Source: Eubacteriaceae bacterium | Lineage (GTDB): Bacteria > Bacillota > Clostridia > Lachnospirales > Lachnospiraceae | DNA length: 64,000 nt | Direction: 5' to 3' | Assembly (NCBI GenBank): GCA_902362455.1 | Contig: CABIWJ010000007.1 | Coordinates: 62,001 to 126,000 of the forward strand | Shown: in pieces, positions 1 through 9,446 of the stretch | How the letters are laid out: each line of letters starts with the position of its first letter | Position numbering within the stretch: position 1 is the stretch's first letter | Position numbers and translations under genes: made by a program | The notes under the pieces: model-generated | Seen by the model: only the letters and a program-made list of their open reading frames with translations | Told to the model about the DNA's origin: nothing | Database searches by the model: none

Positions 1-176
1 TATTCGGTAAAGTATTCTTGGACAAGAAGAAGTACAACCGGTGCGTAGAAGTTTTTTTTGTTATGCTTATTTTTCAAAATACTTTTAATACTTTTATTAC
101 TTTTATTATAGAAGTGAATAACATTTTATGCAGACCGATGTGCTTTCTTTACAGTAGTATGTATTGAAGGCATTTT
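1..176. other. Left-edge intergenic stretch, no gene called
   Basis: AT-rich sequence before the first dispersed repeat. Frame 3 is open from the window edge to a TGA at 165-167, and its first dozen codons have a more coding-like composition than the rest. It could therefore be the 3' tail of a gene lying to the left, but after about base 50 it turns into T/A-rich low-complexity sequence. I do not call a gene here. Confidence 0.3.
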
Positions 177-311
177 TTACTTACCAGGAAATTTCGGTGA
201 AATTGTCCTGGTAAGTAAAAACGCTCTGCGAGGATCGCACTGTGGCGAAGCAGAAAATGTTGCTATAGCAACCCGCCGCAGGCGGAGAATGTCGCAAGCG
301 ACATTCTTTAT
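177..311. repeat. Dispersed structured repeat, family I, copy 1
   Basis: This 135-bp block recurs at 48184-48317 in the same orientation with roughly 85-90% identity by eye. It starts with a long stem-loop (TTACTTACCAGGAAATTTC pairing with the inverse arm ending at 218; one bulge in this copy, perfect in the other). Short hairpins follow: GTTGCTATAGCAAC (258-272), CGCCGCAGGCG (274-284) and AATGTCGCAAGCGACATT (289-306). It ends 65 bases upstream of the first gene. Minus-strand open frames through it arise from the repeat itself. It may be a mobile palindromic element or a structured RNA; no transposase is present. Confidence 0.8.
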
Positions 312-375
312 TATTGTGGTTTTCCAATTTATAAGAAAATTTAAAATGATGTATTCACTATGAAAGGAAAAAAAT

Positions 376-633
376 ATGGATAAGAAAAGAGAACAGGCAA
401 TTGAAATGCTTGTCCGTAAATATGAAGAATCAGGTAAAGAAAGAACTCCTAAGAAAACTGATTTTAGTGATGATGACATATGCTTCATTAAACAAAAGTT
501 AGGACCGTGGCCAAGAGCTTTGGAAGAAGCAGGTATTAAAGAAAAGTTAAAGCCTGACTCAAAGGAGATAAATAGATTAAAGAGGAAGAAATTAAAGAAG
601 AAAAGGAGAGAAGAGAAAAATGAAGAAGATTAA
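376..633 (+). CDS. Small basic protein with HNH-associated repeat
   Basis: An 85-residue protein preceded by GAAAGGA seven bases before ATG. Residues about 8-55 fit the homing-endonuclease-associated repeat (HNH_repeat type): a helix, then RTPKKTDF, an acidic turn, and a GPWPRALEEAGI ending. In larger proteins this module is thought to contact DNA. The tail from residue 60 is almost entirely Lys/Arg/Glu and probably disordered or nucleic-acid binding. No HNH nuclease residues are present, so it is a module without its usual enzyme. Its 3' end overlaps the start of the next gene by 14 bases, which suggests translational coupling. The family assignment is by eye and moderate. Confidence 0.7.
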   Translation: MDKKREQAIEMLVRKYEESGKERTPKKTDFSDDDICFIKQKLGPWPRALEEAGIKEKLKPDSKEINRLKRKKLKKKRREEKNEED

Positions 634-3600
634 CAAGTTTTTTGCGTGGTTGTTAGTATTTGCATTGTTATTATCCAATATGCCATCTAATATAATAGCT
701 AAAGCAGAAACTGCCATTAATCAGGTGCATGTAATTGTTAAGAACGACACTTATTCTGTAGCAAATGGTGCAAAATGGGAAGGTAAACTCATAGATACAA
801 TGGTAGATATAGATAATAACGATACAGCTATTACCGTTGTAAGTAAAGCACTTAAACAAAAGGGATACACACAGACAGGTGCAGAGTCTAATTATATTTC
901 AGAAATAAACGGATTAAATGCATATGATGGTGGTTCGCAGAGTGGCTGGATGGGAACTTTAAATGACTGGTTCACTAAACAGGGATTAGGTGATTATAAA
1001 GTTTCAAATAATACATTAAAAGCAGGCGATACAGTTACATTTGAATATACATGTAACTGGGGCGGTGACTTAGGAAGTTATTGGAGTAATAACGATACAT
1101 CACTTGCTAAACTTGAATTTGATACAGGAAAGCTTAATAAGACATTCACAGGTTCAGATAAGACATATACACTTTACATTGATGGTGATAGTGCAAATGT
1201 TAATGTTAATGCTGTAGCATATAACAGAAATTTCCAGGTAAGAACATATAAAAATACTTATACACCAGATGTAGCAGGAAGTGAATTAGGCAGAAACAGT
1301 AGTATAAAAGTATCTGATGGCGATAAGCTTTATATTGGTGTAGGTAATAAGAATTGGCCAAGTATGAACAGTGGACAGACAGAAACAATATACGAAATTG
1401 ATATTAAGAAGGAAGAAAAAGAAACTGTAAAACCTGTAATTGAACAGTTGAATTTCTCAGCATATGCACTTTCTAACTGGAATACAAATGAGACATTTAA
1501 ATCAGATGTATATGATTATGATTTGGATATCAAGACATATAGTACATCATCACTTTCATTGACAAGTACAACGACATTTGATGATACAAAATTCAGGGCT
1601 GAAGCATTATATACAGATGCTGATGGAAATGATAAAAGTGTTGTGATAAATAGTGGAAAATTCACATCATTATATAATTTTGGATTTGGTAAGACAGAAT
1701 TAGTAATCAGGGTAACAGATTTAACAGATGATACTAACTTTACTGAATATAAATTCAATGTCACAAGACCATATGATACAACAGCAGCAATTAAATCTTC
1801 AACAGGGATTGAAGTAGTTCCTGAGGGAAGAAGTTTACTTTCTATAAATTATCAGGGTAAACCTGAGGGAACAATGTTTAAAGTCGATGCAGACGGTAAC
1901 ATCACAACTTCAGGTGTTGATAGTGATTATACAAGCTATGTTGCTTATTTATTAGAGAATCCTGAGGCATTTGCCCTTAAATTAACAGGTAAGACTAATT
2001 ATGTTCATATCAGAATAAGTGAAGACGGAAAAGATTATACAGAAGTAGACAATGGTGGAAAATCACCTGTTTACAAATTTGGTGATACAACAGAGAAGAC
2101 ATTAACTATTCAGACAATTTCAGATGATGAATATATACAGAATGGGTTTACAAATGTTGAAGAATCAGGTAAGACATATACAGTAAAAATTGTTAAAGCA
2201 GATTCAGATACTGAGGGATCTAAGATAATTTCAGCTACAACTGAAAGTGGAGACTGGTATCCAGCATTTGATAAGAACCACAACAGTTATAGCATTGTTG
2301 TAGGCAACGAGGCAGAGATGCCTGAACTTAAATTCAATGTTAATGAGAATTCAATAGTTAAATCAGGTAATAACGTGCTTGAAAAAGCAGAAGACGGATT
2401 ATATCATATCGAGCTTAAGACAAGCACACAGACAATTAATGTAGAAGCAGAGAATGGAATTTCTAACAACTATTCATTTAAAGCTATTAAGAAGAGTAAA
2501 TATGATGTACCTGACAAGGTAGTTGATTACTTATGTATCAACAGCCAGTATACTAATGCAGGTTCATATGGTTCAGCACCGGAGAATACACTTGGTGGTA
2601 CACTTCGTTCATTAGGTAACTTTGGTGGATATATAACATATTATTATGACAAGCCAATTGAGAATAATCCTAATAATAAATATGGTATTGACTTCTATGT
2701 ATATGGTAACTCATTTGTATCAGGCGGAAGTGCCGGAGAACCAGGTCAGGTATGGGTATCAGAAGATGGTGAGAAATGGTATGCACTTGCAGGTTCAGAA
2801 CATTATGAAGATTCAACAATTACAGATTATGAGATAACTTATACAAAGACAAAGAATGGCAGGACTTCATGGACAGATAACCAGGGTGGTTCAAATGACG
2901 GAAGTCGTTATACAGGTGCCTGGGTATCAGCTTCAACATATTATATGAATGACTTTGCTAAAAATGATGCAATTACATTAAAGGGAATCTTATTACCTTG
3001 TGTAGATGGTACAATTTATGGTGACAGTTCTACAGCTTCATTTTCAAGAGCAACTAAATTCGGTTATGTAGATTATTTCAGAAATAGCACAATTGGTGCA
3101 GATGTTAATCCTTATACAGAAAATGCTGAATCTAACGGTTTCGACCTTGAGTGGGCTGTTGACGAGGATGGTAATTCCGTAGAACTCCCTAATGGTATTC
3201 ATTATGTAAAGGTTGTTACAGCATCTAATATCTGGGCAGGTATATTTGGAGAAAAATCAACAGAAGTAAGTTATGTTGTAAGAACAACTGCAGCAGAGGA
3301 AAATGTTGGTAGAACAGATAAACCGGAATCAATCATTATAACAGACGAAAATGGTGTTTCAAAAGAAGTTGAATTAAAAGATGGTGTTAATGAATACGAT
3401 GTTACTGTAAATGATATATCATCAGTTAATATTTCTGTAAAAGGTATATCAGAAAGTGACAATGTATATGTTAATAACCAGAGAATTACAGATGGTGTTG
3501 CTAATATTTCCGTAAATGAAGATAACAGAAAGGTAAGAGTAATTGTACAGAATGGTGACAAAGAACCTGTAATCTATATCTTAAATATTAAATCAGATAC

Positions 3601-4786
3601 AGCAATTAAGATAGCGAATATCTTTAATGAAGTAACAGATAAATTTAATAATGGCGAAGTACCAATCGTAGATTCAATCGGTGGTGAATGGAGAGTTATT
3701 GGTTTATCAAGAGCATCACAGATTAGTGATACATTCAAAGAGGGATATTTCAAAAATGCATATGAATATGTTAAAGCAATAGGAAGTTCTAAACTTCATA
3801 AAGCTAAATCAACAGATAATTCGAGAATGATTCTTGCATTAACATCATTAGGATATGATGTTACAGATATTGCAGGATATAACTTATTAGAGCCTCTTGG
3901 TGATTTCGATTATGTTGTTAAACAGGGCGTAAACGGTGCTATCTGGGCATTAATCGCATTAGACAGTAACGATTACAAAGTTCCATCATTATCAGATGAG
4001 GAGATGGCAGCATTAAAAGATAAATTAATTAACTTTATTCTTGATAACCAGATGTCAAATGGTGGCTTTACACTTAATGGTACTGAAGATGATGTGGATA
4101 TTACAGCAATGGCAGTTCAGTCATTAGCTAAATATTATAATGAAAATGAAACTGTGAAAGCAGCAGTAGACGGAGCAGTAGAATATTTTGAAACAGTACA
4201 GAATGATAATGGAAGTTTCGGTAGTTATTCAGCATCTAACTGTGAAAGTACAGCACAGGTAGTAATCGCATTATCAGTTATGGGAATTAATCCTAGAACA
4301 GATACAAGATTTATTAAAAATGGTGTTTCAGTTATGTCAGCACTTAACAGCTTCTATCTTTCAGATGGTAACTTCTGTCACGTTAAAGATGAAGGCGTTA
4401 ATGAAATGGCAACAGAACAGGCTTATTTAGCATTAGTTGCATATAAGAGATTAGTTGAGAACAGCACATCAATCTATGATATGAGTGATGTAACTAAGAT
4501 TAGTAATCCGGTTATTAAAGATGATGATAAGGAAGATGATAACAAATCTGACGACAACAAGTCTGATGATAATATGAAAGACGATGATAAGTCAGATAAC
4601 AAATCTGATAATAACGGAAACAGTTCAGCAGAGAATAATGATAAAACACCAGGAAATGATAAAGATTCATTGCCAAAAACAGGTGATTATACTAATATAT
4701 TATTATATGTATTGTTAATGACAGCTTCAGGAGCAGGCGTATATGTAATATATAGAATTAAGCGTAAGAAAGATGTGACAGCATAA
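620..4786 (+). CDS. LPXTG cell-wall protein with DUF4430 domain and alpha/alpha toroid
   Basis: A 1388-residue surface protein. It has a signal peptide (basic start, hydrophobic 8-25, cleavage likely after AKA near 30). A DUF4430 beta domain covers about 45-150, with the GWMGTLNDW and FEYTCNWGGD signatures. Long cadherin-like/Ig-like segments follow. An alpha/alpha-toroid of the prenyltransferase/squalene-cyclase type spans about 990-1290, with helix-pair repeats such as DNQMSNGGF and QNDNGSFGSY. Then come an Asp/Lys/Ser/Asn-rich wall spacer, LPKTG at 1351-1355, a membrane helix and a positively charged tail for sortase anchoring. DUF4430 plus toroid is the domain pair of animal intrinsic factor and transcobalamin, so a ligand-capturing receptor for the adjacent ECF importer is plausible. 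The ligand (a corrinoid or something else) is inference. No cobalamin riboswitch was seen upstream. Confidence 0.9.
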   Translation: MKKINKFFAWLLVFALLLSNMPSNIIAKAETAINQVHVIVKNDTYSVANGAKWEGKLIDTMVDIDNNDTAITVVSKALKQKGYTQTGAESNYISEINGLNAYDGGSQSGWMGTLNDWFTKQGLGDYKVSNNTLKAGDTVTFEYTCNWGGDLGSYWSNNDTSLAKLEFDTGKLNKTFTGSDKTYTLYIDGDSANVNVNAVAYNRNFQVRTYKNTYTPDVAGSELGRNSSIKVSDGDKLYIGVGNKNWPSMNSGQTETIYEIDIKKEEKETVKPVIEQLNFSAYALSNWNTNETFKSDVYDYDLDIKTYSTSSLSLTSTTTFDDTKFRAEALYTDADGNDKSVVINSGKFTSLYNFGFGKTELVIRVTDLTDDTNFTEYKFNVTRPYDTTAAIKSSTGIEVVPEGRSLLSINYQGKPEGTMFKVDADGNITTSGVDSDYTSYVAYLLENPEAFALKLTGKTNYVHIRISEDGKDYTEVDNGGKSPVYKFGDTTEKTLTIQTISDDEYIQNGFTNVEESGKTYTVKIVKADSDTEGSKIISATTESGDWYPAFDKNHNSYSIVVGNEAEMPELKFNVNENSIVKSGNNVLEKAEDGLYHIELKTSTQTINVEAENGISNNYSFKAIKKSKYDVPDKVVDYLCINSQYTNAGSYGSAPENTLGGTLRSLGNFGGYITYYYDKPIENNPNNKYGIDFYVYGNSFVSGGSAGEPGQVWVSEDGEKWYALAGSEHYEDSTITDYEITYTKTKNGRTSWTDNQGGSNDGSRYTGAWVSASTYYMNDFAKNDAITLKGILLPCVDGTIYGDSSTASFSRATKFGYVDYFRNSTIGADVNPYTENAESNGFDLEWAVDEDGNSVELPNGIHYVKVVTASNIWAGIFGEKSTEVSYVVRTTAAEENVGRTDKPESIIITDENGVSKEVELKDGVNEYDVTVNDISSVNISVKGISESDNVYVNNQRITDGVANISVNEDNRKVRVIVQNGDKEPVIYILNIKSDTAIKIANIFNEVTDKFNNGEVPIVDSIGGEWRVIGLSRASQISDTFKEGYFKNAYEYVKAIGSSKLHKAKSTDNSRMILALTSLGYDVTDIAGYNLLEPLGDFDYVVKQGVNGAIWALIALDSNDYKVPSLSDEEMAALKDKLINFILDNQMSNGGFTLNGTEDDVDITAMAVQSLAKYYNENETVKAAVDGAVEYFETVQNDNGSFGSYSASNCESTAQVVIALSVMGINPRTDTRFIKNGVSVMSALNSFYLSDGNFCHVKDEGVNEMATEQAYLALVAYKRLVENSTSIYDMSDVTKISNPVIKDDDKEDDNKSDDNKSDDNMKDDDKSDNKSDNNGNSSAENNDKTPGNDKDSLPKTGDYTNILLYVLLMTASGAGVYVIYRIKRKKDVTA

Positions 4787-4828
4787 TATCGTAAAGCGAT
4801 AATCTATTTTATAAAGAAGTAATTCATA

Positions 4829-4867
4829 AAGGCGCTATATTCTTTGATATAGCGTCTTTATATTTTC
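4829..4867 (+). terminator. Rho-independent terminator after the surface protein
   Basis: GGCGCTATAT and ATATAGCGTC form a stem around a six-base loop, followed by TTTATATTTT. It separates the surface-protein gene from the DUF4430-ECF genes, so these are probably two transcripts. Confidence 0.8.
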
Positions 4868-4970
4868 AATATATGATAAAATCTTTATAATTCAATTAAT
4901 GTTAAGTATTAATCTCTGGGTTATGATATGAAAATGGTAATTAAAAATATTATGGAAAAGGCTAAAAACT

Positions 4971-5936
4971 ATGAATATTTCAAAGATAAAAGAATGGTTA
5001 AAATTAAATAGAAATAAAGTAATAGGTGTGGCTTTTATACTTATTGTACTTACTGTAGCTTTCTTATCAGGAGAAAAGCCGGCATCAGTTAATCCTAAAG
5101 ATGATAAATCAACTGAAAATGAATTACAAAGTAATGCGACAAGTGATAAAGTAGAAAATAGATATACTATAAAGAATAGTAATAGTAGTGACAATATTAA
5201 TCAGACAGATAATAATACCAATACAGATGTATCAGATAGTAATAGTGAAGCTCAGGATACCTCAGCATATAATGATAATAGTAAATCAGACAATCAGAAT
5301 GGAGAACAAAATCCAGACTTAAATGGTAATACTTCACAAGATACAGATAATTCAGCAGAAGCTAAGCCAGACAGTAATAAAACGGATATAAGTAGTCCGG
5401 GTACAAATATATCAGATGGTAGTAATGAGCAGAATACTAACGGAAATTCTAATACATCAACATCTAATAATTCAGGCAATAATCAGAATGGTAATACGAA
5501 TAGTGATACGGGCAGCAACTCTGGTAAGAATGAAAACACCTGCACCATATCGATATCCTGTGCCACTATACTTAATAATATGAGTATATTAGATAAGGAT
5601 AAAAAAGATATTGTTCCTAAAGATGGATGGATATTAAAGGAGAGAACAGTTACATTTAAAGAGGGAGAAAGTGTATTTGATATTTTAAAGAGGGTATGTA
5701 AGGATAATAAGATTCATATGGAGGCAAGTTTCACTCCATTATATAACAGTTCATACATTGAAGGAATTTATAATTTGTATGAGTTTGATTGTGGCGCATC
5801 ATCGGGCTGGATGTATAGCGTAAATGGCGAATTTCCTAATTATGGATGTTCTAAATATATAGTAAAAAAGGGCGATGTAATAAGGTGGCAGTATACATGT
5901 GATTTGGGAAAAGACATAGGAGGGGGAATGAATTAA
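4971..5936 (+). CDS. Membrane-anchored DUF4430 (transcobalamin-like beta domain) protein
   Basis: 321 residues. A short cytoplasmic start and one hydrophobic segment (about 17-33) serve as signal or membrane anchor. A roughly 150-residue linker made almost wholly of Asn, Ser, Asp, Thr and Gln follows. The C-terminal DUF4430 domain (about 190-318) ends with SSGWMYSVNGEFPNYGCSKY and a WQYTCDLG motif like that of the preceding surface protein. GGAAAAGG lies eight bases before ATG. The stop codon overlaps the EcfT start by one base, so it is translationally coupled to the ECF importer. That coupling is the strongest evidence that DUF4430 presents a substrate to the transporter. Which substrate is unknown. 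Confidence 0.88.
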   Translation: MNISKIKEWLKLNRNKVIGVAFILIVLTVAFLSGEKPASVNPKDDKSTENELQSNATSDKVENRYTIKNSNSSDNINQTDNNTNTDVSDSNSEAQDTSAYNDNSKSDNQNGEQNPDLNGNTSQDTDNSAEAKPDSNKTDISSPGTNISDGSNEQNTNGNSNTSTSNNSGNNQNGNTNSDTGSNSGKNENTCTISISCATILNNMSILDKDKKDIVPKDGWILKERTVTFKEGESVFDILKRVCKDNKIHMEASFTPLYNSSYIEGIYNLYEFDCGASSGWMYSVNGEFPNYGCSKYIVKKGDVIRWQYTCDLGKDIGGGMN

Positions 5937-6835
5937 TGGAAAATATAGACAACTTTGCAGGATATCATCCTATCGTTAATCTGGCATATTTCGTAATTGT
6001 GATTGCAATAGCTATGTTTTCAATGCATCCGGTAATTATATGTATTTCACTTATAATGTCGCTTGTATATCTGACGTATCTGACAGGAATCAGGCAGGTT
6101 ATTGGCAGATTAAAACTTTTAGTTACTATGACAATTATGATAATAGTTATTAATCCATTATTTAACCATGAGGGAATGACGATTTTAGGCTATTTTAAGA
6201 CAGGTAATCCGCTTACACTTGAATCAATAATATATGGAATATTTATGGCATTACTTATGATGAGTGTAATATTATGGTTTGCTATCTATAATGTTATTAT
6301 GACATCTGATAAATTCATATACATTTTCGGAAGAATAATTCCACATTTAAGTCTGATAATCTCAATGTCTCTTAGATATGTTCCAAGATTCAAGGAGCAA
6401 TTTATAAGAGTCAGGGAAGCAAGAAGATGTATGGGAAGAGATATTAATCAGGGAAATATATTTATAATAATTAGAAATATGGCCGCGATTTTATCAATTA
6501 TGATTACGTGGTCGCTGGAGAATTCAATTGAGACAGCAGATTCTATGAAGTCAAGAGGATATGGACTTCCTGGAAGGACAGCATTTTCAATTTATAAATT
6601 TCATAAAAGAGATAGTATAGTATTAACAACTATGAGTGTATGCACGATGGCATTTATATGGCTGGTGGCAAATGATAAAATGTATTACAGATACTATCCT
6701 GTATTTGAAAGAAATCTTGCAAATATATGGTCGGTGATGGCTTATACGTTATTTGTCGTAATATGTAGTATTCCAATGCTGATAGACATATGTGATAGCT
6801 ATAGATTTAAAAGAACAGAATTAAATGTGCATTAG
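5936..6835 (+). CDS. ecfT: ECF transporter transmembrane subunit EcfT
   Basis: A 299-residue polytopic membrane protein of the CbiQ/EcfT family. Several hydrophobic helices occur in the N-terminal half and two or three at the C-terminus. Two Arg-containing coupling helices lie between them, EARRCMGRD (about 161-169) and SMKSRGYGLPGRT (about 202-214). They match the paired A-R-G type motifs that dock on the two EcfA ATPases. ATG overlaps the preceding stop and is preceded by GGAGGGGG. The next gene supplies the ATPases and S component, so a complete energy-coupling-factor importer is encoded here. Confidence 0.93.
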   Translation: MENIDNFAGYHPIVNLAYFVIVIAIAMFSMHPVIICISLIMSLVYLTYLTGIRQVIGRLKLLVTMTIMIIVINPLFNHEGMTILGYFKTGNPLTLESIIYGIFMALLMMSVILWFAIYNVIMTSDKFIYIFGRIIPHLSLIISMSLRYVPRFKEQFIRVREARRCMGRDINQGNIFIIIRNMAAILSIMITWSLENSIETADSMKSRGYGLPGRTAFSIYKFHKRDSIVLTTMSVCTMAFIWLVANDKMYYRYYPVFERNLANIWSVMAYTLFVVICSIPMLIDICDSYRFKRTELNVH

Positions 6836-6857
6836 ATTGTGGAGATAAAGAGACGAA

Positions 6858-9371
6858 ATGAAAATATTTTCAATAAATCAATTAGAATTTGAATATCCTG
6901 AAAGCAAAATAAAAGTCCTTAATAATATTAATCTTAATATAGAAGAGGGCGAATTCGTAACGTTATGTGGAGCCTCAGGCTGTGGAAAGAGTACATTATT
7001 AAGACATTTGAAATCAGTACTTGAACCGGCAGGACAGAGAAATGGCGAAATCTTATTTATGGGAAAAGCCCTTATAGAGTGTGATGAGAGAAGTCAGGCT
7101 GAAAATATAGGTTTTGTATCGCAGAACCCGGATAATCAGATAGTAACTGATAAGGTATGGCATGAGTTAGCTTTTGGGCTTGAAAGTCTTGGATATGATA
7201 ATGAAGTGATAAGGCAGCGTGTGGCTGAAATGGCTGCATTTTTCGGAATTGAGGACTGGTTTTATAGAAGTGTTTCTGAACTGTCAGGTGGGCAGAAGCA
7301 GTTATTATGCCTTGCTTCGATTATGACAATGCTTCCAGAAGTAATAATACTAGACGAGCCTACAAGCCAGTTAGACCCGATTGCAGCATCAGAATTTATA
7401 AATATGCTGTTCAAGATAAATCATGAATTGGGAATAACGATTATCATTACAGAACACAGATTAGAAGAGATTATACCACAGAGCGACAGGGTTATAGTTA
7501 TGGAAAGCGGCAAAATTATAATCGATGATGTGCCTGAGGTTACGTGTCAGAAATTAAGGGATATGAAGCATAGTATGTTATTATCTATGCCTGTTCCTAT
7601 TCGTGTATATAGCAGTGTTTTATATGGAAAATGTCCGTTAAATGTTAATCAGGGAAGAAAATGGTTAGAGGCTTACAGTAGTAAAAATAATATAAAAAAA
7701 TTCATTGAAGAGAAAAATTATAAATTTGATGAAAAAGTTATCGAACTTAAGGACATATGTTTCAAATATGAGAAGAATGGCGAAGATGTGTTAAAAGATG
7801 TAAGTCTGAATGTGCATAAAGGTGAAATATATAGCATTCTTGGTGGAAATGGTACAGGCAAAAGTACGCTTCTATCTGTTATATGTGGCATCAGAAAACC
7901 ATACAGGGGAAAGATTAAGTTAAATGATGAGAAAAAGATTATAATGCTGCCACAGAACCCACAGACGTTATTTGTTAAGAAAACGGTAGCCGAAAATCTG
8001 TCAGATATTAGTAAGGATAAAGAGCAAATCAATGAAGTTATTAAGATGTGCAGACTTAGTGATTTTACAGACAGACATCCATATGATTTATCAGGTGGTG
8101 AGCAGCAAAGGGTAGCACTTGCGATGGTGCTTCTTACTATGCCTGATATTCTTCTGCTAGATGAACCGACTAAAGGTTTAGATAATGAATATAAAACAGA
8201 GTTTGCTAAAATAATTCATAAGTTGTCAGATAGTGGAAAAACCATAATAATGGTAAGCCATGATGTGGAGTTTTGTGCTGAATTTACCCATAGATGTGCA
8301 TTGTTCTTTGATGGAAATATCGTTGCAGAGAATATTCCATACAGGTTCTTTAAAGGAAATAGTTTCTATACAACGGCAGCAAACAGAATGTCTAGAGGAA
8401 TTATTGAGGGAGCAATTACTGCGAGTGATATAATAGAGGCATGTAAAAATGAGAATAATACAGATGATAGTGGAAATGATTTAGGTAATATCAGAGAAAC
8501 AAATAAAGATAAAGATGAAGATAGTGATAAGAATTGTTGTGAAAAATGCAATGAAGATGATTCGGATAATGAAATAGAAAAGAAAAAAAATAATTTAGAA
8601 ATTGAAATAAAAAAGAAAGAAAATGATTCGGATAATGAAGCAGGAAAAGCTAAGGATAATATAAGCAAAGTTAATGCTATCAAGAAACAGAATATATTTA
8701 TGGCAATTATGTTTCTGATAACTATTCCCATAACAATTTTTAGTGGAATTTATTATTTCGATGACAGAAAATATCTGTTTATTTCATTATTAGTTCTGCT
8801 AGAAGCTATAGCCCCGTTCTTCATTATATTTGAAGGAAGAAAGAGGGAAGCGAGAGAGATAGTAATGATTTCCGTATTATGTGCGATAGGAGTGGCAGGC
8901 AGGCTTGCGTTCTATATGCTGCCGGAATTTAAGCCGATAACGGCAATTGTAATAATTACAGGAGTAAGTCTTGGGGCAGAAAGTGGCTTTTTAGTCGGAG
9001 CGGTAACAATGTTAGTGTCAAATATTATATTTGGACAAGGCCCCTGGACACCATGGCAGATGTTTGCCCTTGGAATTATCGGCTTTTTGTCTGGAATAAT
9101 TTTCAGAAAGAGAAAGAACAGACCAAATGTTATCGTGTTAGCAGTATATGGTTTTCTTGCAGCAGTTGTAATATACGGTGGAATTATGAATCCTGCGGCA
9201 GCTGTTATGTCACATGCAAGAATTAATAAGGCTACTTTAATAAGCTATTATGTGACAGGATTTCCGATGGATTTAGTAAATGGCGTTGCAACATTAATAT
9301 TTACTATCTTGTTAACGAATCCAATGATGGATAAGATTGAGCGCGTTAAGAAAAAATATGACCTTATATAG
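6858..9371 (+). CDS. Fused ECF importer protein: EcfA-EcfA' ATPases plus S component
   Basis: 837 residues carrying three subunits in one chain. The first ABC ATPase (about 1-235) has Walker A GASGCGKST (38-46), signature LSGGQ and LDEPTSQLD. The second (about 295-520) has Walker A GGNGTGKST (329-337), signature LSGGEQQ and LDEPTKGLD. A highly charged Asp/Glu/Lys linker (about 535-605) contains a repeated NDSDNE-like segment. A membrane domain of five to six helices follows (about 612-825) that looks like an ECF S component, with the REIVMISVLCAIGVAGR and GVSLGAESGFLVGA stretches typical of substrate-binding subunits. A-A' fusions are common; including S in the same chain is less so and dedicates the module to one substrate. 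The start follows GGAG by eight bases. Confidence 0.92.
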   Translation: MKIFSINQLEFEYPESKIKVLNNINLNIEEGEFVTLCGASGCGKSTLLRHLKSVLEPAGQRNGEILFMGKALIECDERSQAENIGFVSQNPDNQIVTDKVWHELAFGLESLGYDNEVIRQRVAEMAAFFGIEDWFYRSVSELSGGQKQLLCLASIMTMLPEVIILDEPTSQLDPIAASEFINMLFKINHELGITIIITEHRLEEIIPQSDRVIVMESGKIIIDDVPEVTCQKLRDMKHSMLLSMPVPIRVYSSVLYGKCPLNVNQGRKWLEAYSSKNNIKKFIEEKNYKFDEKVIELKDICFKYEKNGEDVLKDVSLNVHKGEIYSILGGNGTGKSTLLSVICGIRKPYRGKIKLNDEKKIIMLPQNPQTLFVKKTVAENLSDISKDKEQINEVIKMCRLSDFTDRHPYDLSGGEQQRVALAMVLLTMPDILLLDEPTKGLDNEYKTEFAKIIHKLSDSGKTIIMVSHDVEFCAEFTHRCALFFDGNIVAENIPYRFFKGNSFYTTAANRMSRGIIEGAITASDIIEACKNENNTDDSGNDLGNIRETNKDKDEDSDKNCCEKCNEDDSDNEIEKKKNNLEIEIKKKENDSDNEAGKAKDNISKVNAIKKQNIFMAIMFLITIPITIFSGIYYFDDRKYLFISLLVLLEAIAPFFIIFEGRKREAREIVMISVLCAIGVAGRLAFYMLPEFKPITAIVIITGVSLGAESGFLVGAVTMLVSNIIFGQGPWTPWQMFALGIIGFLSGIIFRKRKNRPNVIVLAVYGFLAAVVIYGGIMNPAAAVMSHARINKATLISYYVTGFPMDLVNGVATLIFTILLTNPMMDKIERVKKKYDLI

Positions 9372-9446
9372 ACAGTTATTATATGAATGTGCTAATATAA
9401 AGGATACAATATTAAGATAAATGATATGAATACCGAGGACTGGCAT

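Noticed and set aside
3..167. Possible 3' end of a gene entering from the left
   Set aside because: The frame is open but becomes low-complexity; no protein family could be recognised.
1..375. Cobalamin riboswitch ahead of the receptor-ECF genes
   Set aside because: I looked for B12-box-like sequence and a large leader here and at 4787-4970; only the family I repeat and AT-rich sequence are present.
177..488. Minus-strand open frame of about 100 codons, with a similar one at 48188-48391
   Set aside because: Both are created by the family I repeat, share only the repeat-derived part, and have no ribosome site.
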